Shown: positions 57,112 to 64,000 of the stretch, piece after piece
How positions within the stretch are numbered: position 1 is the first letter of the stretch
Layout: the number at the start of each line of letters is the position of its first letter
Source: Erinaceus europaeus
Taxonomy: Eukaryota; Chordata; Mammalia; Eulipotyphla; Erinaceidae
NCBI RefSeq assembly: GCF_950295315.1
Contig: NC_080181.1
Location: 34,625,375-34,689,374, forward strand
Length of the DNA: 64,000 bases
Reading direction: 5' to 3'
Notes under the pieces: model-generated
What the model was told of the DNA's origin: nothing
The model's database searches: none
Seen by the model: only the letters and a program-made list of their open reading frames with translations
Position numbers and translations under genes: made by a program

Positions 57112-58204
57112 ATTTTGTGCTTTTTCTATTTGTGCTTTTTTAAGTTCCACACAAATTTTTGAACAAGTTGTTTAATTTCCTTGAGATATGTTTTTGGTAT
57201 TTAAATAAGGATTGCATTGAATCTATAGATTTATTTTGGCAGAATTGCCACTTTAATGATATTTATTCTTTCAATCCATGAACAGTGGAAGTTATTCTGT
57301 TTCTTTGTGTCATTCTTTATTTCTTTTAACAGTGTCTTAGTTATCCTTGAAAAGATCCTTCAAAGTCTTTGTTAGATTTATTCCTAGGGATTTTATCTTT
57401 TTGGATTTATTTAGAACTGGAGTTGCTTCCTTCAGCTTCATTTCCTTGGCCCCATCTTTTGTGTAGAGAAATGCCACAGATATGTGGGTACTGAATTTGT
57501 AACCTGATACTTTACTGAATTTATAGATGATTTCCAGTAGTTTCATGGCAGAGTTCATGGGGTCCTCTAGGTATGTCAACATATCATCATTAATTAATGA
57601 TAGTTTAACTTCCTCCTTTCCAATATGTATTCTTTTGATATTTCTTTCTTGCCTGATTGTGATGGGAAGGACTTAAAGGACTATGTTTAATAAAAGTGGT
57701 GAGCGTGGGAATCCTTGTTTAGTTTCTAATTTTAGGAGAAAATCTTGCAATTTTTCACAATGACTATGATGTTAGTCATGAGTTTATCATATATAGTCTT
57801 TATTATGTTAAGGAATTTTCCACCCACTTCCAGTTTCTTGAGGGCCTTTGTCATAAATGGGTGTTGGACGTTGTTGACTTTTATTTTTTTGCATCAGTTG
57901 ATAAAATCTTGTGATTTTTTTGCTATAAGAAAAAATACTTTTATTTAAATAAATATATAAACAAATAAATAAATAAAAAGGTGTCTAGATGTTAACAGTG
58001 ATGAGTTGTACTTTAGGACTTGATGGAGTTCTCTTAAGTTTTTCTTTTTTTTTTAAAGTTTGATAATTTATAATTTACCTCCTGGCTCTTTACTTCACAA
58101 CTTCATCAGCTTTTCTCACCTTTTCTCCAGTATTTATCATTGCTAGGAGGTTTGTCATCCATAGTCCTTTTTTTTTATGTCCCTCAAGTCAATTTCACAA
58201 ACCA

Positions 58205-58855
58205 GCATTTTTGGAGAAAGTGTCTTTTAAAAAAATTTTTTTTTTAAATTTTTTATTTAAGAAAGGATTAGTGAACAAAAGCATAAGGTAGGAGGGGTAC
58301 AACTCCACACAATTCCCAACACCCAATACCCATAACCCACCCCCTCCCATGGTAGCTTTCCCATTCTCTATCCCTCTGGGAGCATGGACCCAGGGTCGTT
58401 GAGGGTTGCAGAAGGTAGAAGGTCTGGCTTCTGTAATTGCTTCCCCGCTGAACATGGGCGTTGACTGGTCGGTCCATACCCCCAGTCTGCCTCTCTCTTT
58501 CCCTAGTAGGGTGTGACTCTGGGGAAGCTGAGCTCCAGGACACATTGGTGGGGTCTTCAGTCCAGGGAAGCCTAGCCAGCATCCTGGTGGCATCTGGAAC
58601 CCGAGTAATGAAGCTGAAGGGTTGTCATTCCACACGTGAAGTCTCTGGATACATTCTGAGGTGAAGCATGTTGAGGTAGCAATCGTTGCTTTGGTTAGGT
58701 TGTGATCGGCAGATGCAATGTTATTTGGTTTGGATTGGGAGATGCATACGGGAAAGTGGGCCCTATCCAAGGGTTCCAGGACTGGGGGAAGTAGGGGCTC
58801 TATAGTGAAGACGTGAGGTTCCTGCTGTCTTAGGGTTCAAAAAGACAATCAGGTT
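58205..58855 (-). repeat. L1 3' end inserted in the GTSF1L copy
   Basis: Minus orientation, little diverged: tail at 58205-58260, terminal block 'cacacaattcccaacaccc', 'ctgtaattgcttccccgctg' at about 58432-58451, and onward to 'cttagggttcaaaaagacaat'. A minus-strand 191-codon frame crosses it by chance. Confidence 0.82.
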
Positions 58856-59103
58856 GTTTTTATTGTTGTTGTAGTTATTATTGTTGTTTGTGTCACCACT
58901 GTTGGATAGGACAGAGAGAAGTGGAGAAAGGAGGGGAATATAGAGAGGGGGAGAGAAAGATAGACACCTGCAGACCTGCGTCACTGCCTGTGAAGCAACT
59001 CCCCTGCAGGTGGGGAGCTGGGGGCTCGAACCAGGATCCTTAACACCAGTCCTTGTGCTTTGTGCCATTTGTACTTAACCCACTGCACTACTGCATGACT
59101 CCC
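58856..59103 (-). repeat. tRNA-derived hedgehog SINE
   Basis: The head is at the right ('cactgcatgactccc', ending 59103), with B-box complement 'gggctcgaaccaggat' at about 59021. The tail side lies at left, next to the L1 3' end. No clear target duplication. Confidence 0.9.
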
Positions 59104-59116
59104 TGAAGCAAATGTC

Positions 59117-59464
59117 TTAAGAAAATGAAGGACAATGATATAATTTATCTATGTTCCAGGCATCAGGGTCAGAAACCTGATTGGTAGTATTAGTAGACTG
59201 TTCATTTGGTTCTGAACTTGCAGCAGTAACCTTTGGAAGATTAAATGGCTCATCATCCACAGCAGTTCTGTTGACACAATTAACCTCAAGTTCCTTGAGT
59301 CTTTTGATTGGAACCACATGATAAGCATTGTATTTGCAGTTGGTCATCTTTTTAGGTATCTTTGGATTTTTCTTTTTACATGATGGCAAGTGGTACTGTA
59401 ATCTGCTGGCTAGAATCCTGTGGATTGGGTTACAAGGACCTACTTCTAAAACTTCTGGATCCAT
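59117..59464 (-). pseudogene. GTSF1L: GTSF1L-like coding remnant (CHHC zinc fingers)
   Basis: A 115-codon frame aligns with gametocyte-specific factor 1-like, a small protein with two CHHC zinc fingers related to the Piwi-pathway factor GTSF1 (germ line). Met at 59464 corresponds to the family start. Finger 1 keeps H15, H25 and C29 but its first Cys is Gly9. Finger 2 keeps C43, H49 and C63 but its second His is Leu59. Near the end a 1-base shift replaces the family's LKTF-type tail and creates an early stop. A SINE abuts soon after (59103), removing the rest. With both fingers missing a ligand it is very unlikely to work, although about 110 codons remain open. Confidence 0.82.
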
Positions 59465-59592
59465 GAGGACAGAATAGTACCTCTTGAATAGTATCTCTCA
59501 AGAGTACAAAGGGAATTGTCATGTGAAGAGGAAGACAGTCTATAAGGATATTGTCTGTCCTACCACTCAGGTTCCTAAATCTTGTAATTTTT

Positions 59593-60480
59593 ATCCATCT
59601 TTTTGTTGATATGGTGGATTACATTGATACATTTGTGGATGTTGAACCATCCCTGTTTCCCAGGGATGAGTCCCACTTGGTCTTACTGGATTGTTCTCTT
59701 AATATGTTGTTAGATTCGATTAGCCAAGATCTTGTTAAGGATTTTGTATCAATGTTCATCACTGATATAGGTGTATAGTTTTTTTGTTGGTTTGTTTTTG
59801 GTGGAGTCCTTCCCTCCCTTGGAGATCAGAGTGATGTTAGCCTCATAGAATGTGTTTGGAAGTGATCTCTTTTCTACTATCTGGAAGATTTTGAGGGGGA
59901 TGAGTGTTAGTTGTTCTTTGAAAAAAAAATTAAGATTTTATTTATTCATGAGAAAGCTAGGAGAGAAAAGAACCAGACATCACTCTGGTACATGTGTTGC
60001 CAGATATTGAACTTAGGACCTTATGGTTGAGAATACAATACTTTATCCATTGCACCAACCCCCAGACCACTCCTCGTTGAATGTTTTTTTGTGAGCTAGT
60101 AGCTGGGAATATATTGCTCCAGTCTCTTACATTAAGTGTCCATTTATCTTTTCATTGGATATGTGTTTCCTGAAAACACATAATGGGTGGATTATGCTCT
60201 TTTAATTAATTTAGCTATGTTGATCCTTTTGACAGGTGAAATTAGGCCATTCATATTTAGGTTAGTTACTGATATATGTGGTTGACTTCACCCACTCTGA
60301 TTTTTGTTTTGAGATTGTTTTAAATTGTTATTTACCCATTTATTTTCTCCTATCTTTTTGTGTGCATGAGTTACTCACTGTCTATTCATGTACTTTGTAT
60401 TAATCTCTATTCCTTGTTATGTTTTGTGGTTATCATAAGTGTAATGACTAATTTGTAGGTCTAAAAAAGTGGGTTTTTTT
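59593..60480 (-). repeat. Old L1 ORF2 continuation
   Basis: RT sequence continues from 57903 ('tgttgatatggtggattacattg') toward the endonuclease/ORF1 boundary ('aattaggccattcatatttagg', about 60239). It is interrupted by a SINE at 59935-60070. Confidence 0.75.
59935..60070 (-). repeat. SINE of the CAN-like head type
   Basis: Minus orientation: 'gattttatttattcatgag', 'agaaccagacatcactctgg', B-box-like 'gatattgaacttaggacc', then head. A different, older tRNA-SINE lineage than the main hedgehog SINE. Confidence 0.65.
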
Positions 60481-60764
60481 TTAAGTTGATCTTGGGTAAA
60501 AAAAATGTGCTTTCTATTTTATTAGAGATTAATTAAAAATTGCATGTCAACAGTAGTGTAATTTCACACCATTCTACAGCTAGAATTCTGAATCCCCAAT
60601 CCCTCCATTGCAAGCTACCTCAGTTCTTTTAAGGTTGCAGACATGGGTTAACTACCATCTCTAAAAATATCTATCTAGTTTTGTACATAATTTCTCCATT
60701 TTCCTTCCAGGGCCAGTCCTTTCTTCTCTTTTGAGTTACTTATTACCCTAGTACTACATATTTT
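60481..60764 (-). repeat. Older L1-type 3' end
   Basis: It resembles the terminal block in minus orientation ('ttcacaccattctacagctagaattctgaatcccc') but is diverged, with AT-rich flanks. Low detail. Confidence 0.45.
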
Positions 60765-62285
60765 TTTTCTTTATTTATAAAATAGAAATACACACACACA
60801 AAGGAAACACTGACAGAACCATAGGAAAAGAGGGGTAGAACTCCACGGAATTCTCACCACTAGAACTCCATATCCCAACCCTTCCTTGATAGTTTTCCTA
60901 TTCTTTAACCATCTGGGAGTTTAGACCCAAGGTCATTGTGGGATGCAGAAGGTGAAAGGTCTGGCTTCTGTAATTGCTTCCCCACTGAATATGGGCATTG
61001 ACAGGTCAATCCATACTCCCAGCCTGCCTCTCTTTTCCCTAGTAGGAAGGGGCTCTGGGGAAGAAGAGCTCCAGGACACATTGGTGGGGTTGTCTGTCCA
61101 GGTAAGTCTGCTTGGATTCATGCTAGCATCTGGAACCTGGTTTGGCTGAAAAGAGAGTTCACATCCAAAGCCAAACAAATTGTTGATTAATCATGAACTT
61201 AAAGGCTGGAATAAAGTAGATGAAGAGTGTGTTGGGGGGGGTGTCTTTGTATTGTAGATAGCTAGTAGGCATATTTTAGTTATATTTCAAAGGGCCTATG
61301 ACTATACTATTTTTATTCCCCAGAGCCTGGAATCTGATATGTAGGTGGATCCAAGTTATTGTCTGGGGAGATGCTGTCATGACTGGACAAAAGACCAGAA
61401 AGCTGGGTTAGGGAAGAGAGTAGTCCCCAAATATGGGAAAGGTGTATAAATATTATTGACTGTAAACCCCATGCATTTGATGTGATCTGGAGCCCATATT
61501 CATCTCAAGAGCCTATGTGACTTCTGCATCCCTCTAGATCTGAGCTCACATTCTGTGGTCATGAGTAGGAACGTTCCAAGCTACCCTTATATCAGGGCCC
61601 ATCTTCCTCAGGTTTTGCATAGAGTACGTTGTCCAACCTCCCTTTGGAGGATAGAACATTCTCTACTGTTGTTGATCCACATTAAGGGCAAGGTCCTATG
61701 GGGGCTGACAAAGGGGTTTGTTTTGTTCTTACTGATAGAGATGACCAGTAACAATAGAGTAAGGGATTTATTCAAGGTATAGGCCCATAATGTCCATTTG
61801 GAAATCTCAGCATTCCCCAACTGGGGTCCCAACTGATGGGGTGGTCTGATAATGACCAAATAGTCATTGTTAAAGTATGCCAGTCTCTTGCCATCATTCA
61901 GCTTTTGCAGTCCTTGCTTTGATAAGGTTAGTTTTGCAATGACTGAGGGAATTGTAATAGTAAATAGGTGATGAGGGTATCTAAGTCTAAGTAGAAAGTA
62001 TTTCATTATGAACTTTATACTGACTCACTGCAGACTATTGTGTACTTTTGCTTTTAGGTATATATTTTGCCTGAATTTATGGATACATGTGAACATATGG
62101 CCTATCTCATGGGTCTTGGTCTATATCTGTGTTTTGGGACCTTGTTAGGAAGTGAACCACCTGAAATGGAATTAGAGAATCTTATGAAAGGAAAGGTCTC
62201 ACCCGAGTAATAAGGCTGAAGGGTTGACATTCCACGCCTGATATTGCTGGACACAGTCTGAAGTGAAGCTTGATTTTCTGGTTTT
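60765..62285 (-). mobile_element. L1 3' UTR (minus-strand L1 at right edge)
   Basis: A nearly complete 3' UTR in minus orientation: (CACA) and tail at about 60770-60800, 'ctgtaattgcttccccactg' at 60967, 'ctgtggtcatgagtaggaacg' at about 61554, ending 'gattttctggttttctg' at about 62270. Confidence 0.82.
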
Positions 62286-64000
62286 CTGTAGTGTCAGCAT
62301 TGATATCTCCTCTATCGTTTACAATTATATTATTTGAATCTTGTAATTTTATTTTAGTGAGTTTGGCTAGGGGTATGTCAATTTTATTTAATTTTTCAAT
62401 GAACCATACTTGGCTTTATTGATCTTTTGTATGTCTCTCTTATTTTCAATGTTGTTTATTTCTGCTCTAATTTTTGTGATTTCTCTCCTTCTGCTTGCTT
62501 TAGGGTTCCTTTGTTCTTCTTCCTTTAAGTTCTTAAAGCATGCAGTAAGGTAATATATATGAGCTTTTTCTTGTTCTCTAATATGTGGTTGTATGGCTAT
62601 GAGTTTCCCTCTCAGTACTGCTTTAACTATGTCCCACATATTTTTATAGCTTGTGTCTCCATTTTAATTTGTTTCTGGAACATTTGAATTTCTTGCTTGA
62701 GTGCCTCTCTGACCCAGCAGTTACTAAGCACCATGTTGTTAAGTTTCCAAATTCTATGACTTTTAGTACTTTTCTGTTTGTTGTTGAATGTTAGCTTTAC
62801 TCCACTGTGTTTTGAGAAGATACTTTGGATGACTTCAATGCTCTTGAATTTGTTGATACTGTCTCTGTGTCCTAATATGTGGTCTATCCTTGAGGATATG
62901 CTGTGTGGATTTGAAAGATTATGCATTCCAGGTTTGGGGGGGCAAAGAACTCTGAAAATGTCCAGGAGGTCTAGTCTGCCTATCTCTTCATTTAATTCTC
63001 TTCTTTCTTTTTTCATTCTCTGCTTCGTTGATCTGTCTAAGTGTGAAAGTGGGGTGTTGATGTCTCCCACTATTATTATATTACTATTGATATATTTTTG
63101 TAGTTCTTTCAGTAGGTGTTTGATGTATTTAGATGGGTCTTCACTGGGTGCCTATATGTTTATAATTGTTAAATTTTCTTGGTTGATTGATGCTTTAATC
63201 ATTATGCAATGGTCTTCCCTATCTTTTATTACTTTATTTAATTTAAAGTCTCTTGTGTCAGAGATGAGAATGGCTATTCCTGCCTTATTTGTGATCCGTT
63301 GGCCTGTATGATCATTTTCCATCCTTTCACTTTAAGTCTGTGTTTGTCTTATTGTGTTAGCAGGGTTCTTGCATGAAGCATATGTTTGGGTTGTGCTTTC
63401 TGATATATACTCCCACTCTGTGTCTTTTAATGAGTGAGTTTAAGCCATTGAAATTTATAGATTTTATGGATTGAATGTATTGTAGTGCCATTATTCAACA
63501 ATTTTTTAATTTTCTCTGATATATAGCTAGTATTATGGTGATGTCCTTGTTTATAAAAGGTCTTTTAGAACCTCTTTCAGGGTTGGCTTGATGGTTGCCT
63601 CCTGTTGCCTGTCTAAGAAGCTTTTGATCCCTCCATCTAGTTTGAATGAAAGTCTACCATGATATATTAACCTTTGTTGAAACCCTTTATCATTGAGGGG
63701 TCAATAGATATCTTGCCACTCTCTTCTGGTTTTCAGAATTTGAGTGGAGAAGTCTGCTGATAGACTTTTGGGTTTTCCCTTGTATGTGACTTTTTGTTTT
63801 TCTCTTTCAGCCTTTAGGATCCTTTCTTCTTCCTTACTTCTTTTTATTGTAACTATGATGTGTCTTGGTGTCTTCTGGTCTGGGATGATTCTGTTTGGGA
63901 CTCTCTGGGCCTGTTGGATCTTAATGTCCTTTCTGTTGTTTAGGTCTAGGAAGATTTCTTCCATTATTTCATCTAGGATGTTTACTTCCCCTTCCTCTCT
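62286..64000 (-). pseudogene. L1 ORF2 endonuclease and ORF1 end, minus strand
   Basis: The 3' UTR is joined at about 62285 straight to the ORF2 linker (62388-62639) and endonuclease (62627-63440). The RT and C-terminal parts are therefore missing. ORF1's RNA-binding C-terminus follows at 63701-63964 (87 codons, minus), and the element runs out of the window. Endonuclease motifs GDIN (about 63063-63070) and HSG (about 62795) are visible in part. Frames are short and broken. Confidence 0.82.

Larger units (their letters stand above)
56091..57903 (-). repeat. Old L1 ORF2, C-terminal to RT part
   Basis: Minus-strand L1 ORF2 runs C-terminus first ('ctctagtgataagtgaatcagagcatg', 56160s), through 'ttcctagggattttatc' (about 57380-57400), to RT sequence near 57880. 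It is interrupted by a 5S rRNA retrocopy and a SINE, and resumes at 59593 after the GTSF1L retrocopy. Confidence 0.75.
57920..59576 (-). pseudogene. GTSF1L: GTSF1L retrocopy, later split by L1 and SINE
   Basis: The insert lies in old L1 ORF2 between 16-bp repeats aaatcttgt(g/a)attttt at 57904-57919 and 59577-59592, which differ at one base. It contains a GTSF1L-like coding region (59117-59464), upstream sequence (59465-59576) and probable 3' UTR (57920-58200). An L1 3' end and a SINE were later inserted within it (about 58205-59103). The target duplication shows that this is an L1-made copy, not the parental locus. Confidence 0.75.

Noticed and set aside
4421..57175. Recurrent frames of the form 'DRTERNGERRGRQRGGEKDRHLQ'
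   Set aside because: They are the purine-rich strand of the tRNA-SINE body, seen at every minus-oriented copy (for example 4421, 14500, 46563, 56897).
58195..58770. A 191-codon minus-strand frame
   Set aside because: It lies wholly in a recent L1 3' UTR copy; similar chance frames occur in the other copies of that UTR (for example 30963-31271, 60933-61178).
59117..59464. GTSF1L frame as a functional gene
   Set aside because: One zinc ligand is missing in each finger, the C-terminus is frame-shifted and cut by a SINE, and a target duplication marks it as a retrocopy.

Overview
This window is nuclear DNA from a placental mammal, almost certainly a hedgehog (Erinaceidae). Two things point there. 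First, a Vingi non-LTR retrotransposon with a nearly open reverse-transcriptase frame lies at 8.7-10.8 kb; in mammals this clade has been reported only from hedgehogs. Second, there are many copies of a tRNA-headed SINE with a T-rich/A-rich tail that matches the Erinaceus SINE. I found no intact host gene, no rRNA or tRNA gene that looks functional, no CRISPR array, and no bacterial or phage material. Nearly everything recognisable is retroelement DNA, stacked several layers deep.

Layout. 0-8.4 kb: decayed endogenous retrovirus (ERV) pieces on the minus strand (two LTR types, betaretrovirus-like gag and integrase fragments, an env fragment of the gamma/type-D kind), one SINE, an AT-rich stretch with an internal duplication, then LINE-1 (L1) 3' ends. 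8.7-10.8 kb: 5'-truncated Vingi. 11-15 kb: SINEs, an IAP-like LTR and L1 3' UTRs. 15.5-32.2 kb: an old L1 ORF2 split by a younger L1. That younger L1 is itself split by a 3.85-kb class-I provirus (two LTRs, proline-type primer site, no RT core, no env), a poly(A) stub, a SINE, an IAP-like solo LTR and another solo LTR with a 6-bp target duplication. 32-40 kb: L1 ORF1/ORF2/3' UTR pieces in both orientations, a twin-primed L1, a third solo LTR and a 23-bp Vingi stub. 40-47.6 kb: old SINEs, an ancient L1 and several hundred bases of unassigned DNA. 47.6-53.3 kb: a 5'-complete but dead L1, then an ancient L1. 53.6-54.0 kb: a Vingi 3' fragment whose tail is a roughly 285-bp CTT-rich microsatellite. 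54-60.5 kb: L1 3' UTR mosaics and an old minus-strand L1 carrying a tailless 5S rRNA retrocopy, a young SINE and a GTSF1L retrocopy. 60.5-64 kb: a minus-strand, internally deleted L1 running off the window.

How the parts relate: L1 supplies the machinery whose products are visible everywhere (SINEs, the 5S and GTSF1L retrocopies, the poly(A) stub), recognisable by 11-18-bp target-site duplications. Vingi acts separately, leaving GAA-type rather than poly(A) tails. The value of the window is as a readable insertion chronology rather than as a gene locus. No element looks competent to move: the L1 ORF2s, ERV pol and GTSF1L copy carry disabling lesions, and the Vingi RT frame has one stop and lacks its 5' part. 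All family assignments come from reading the sequence without database searches.
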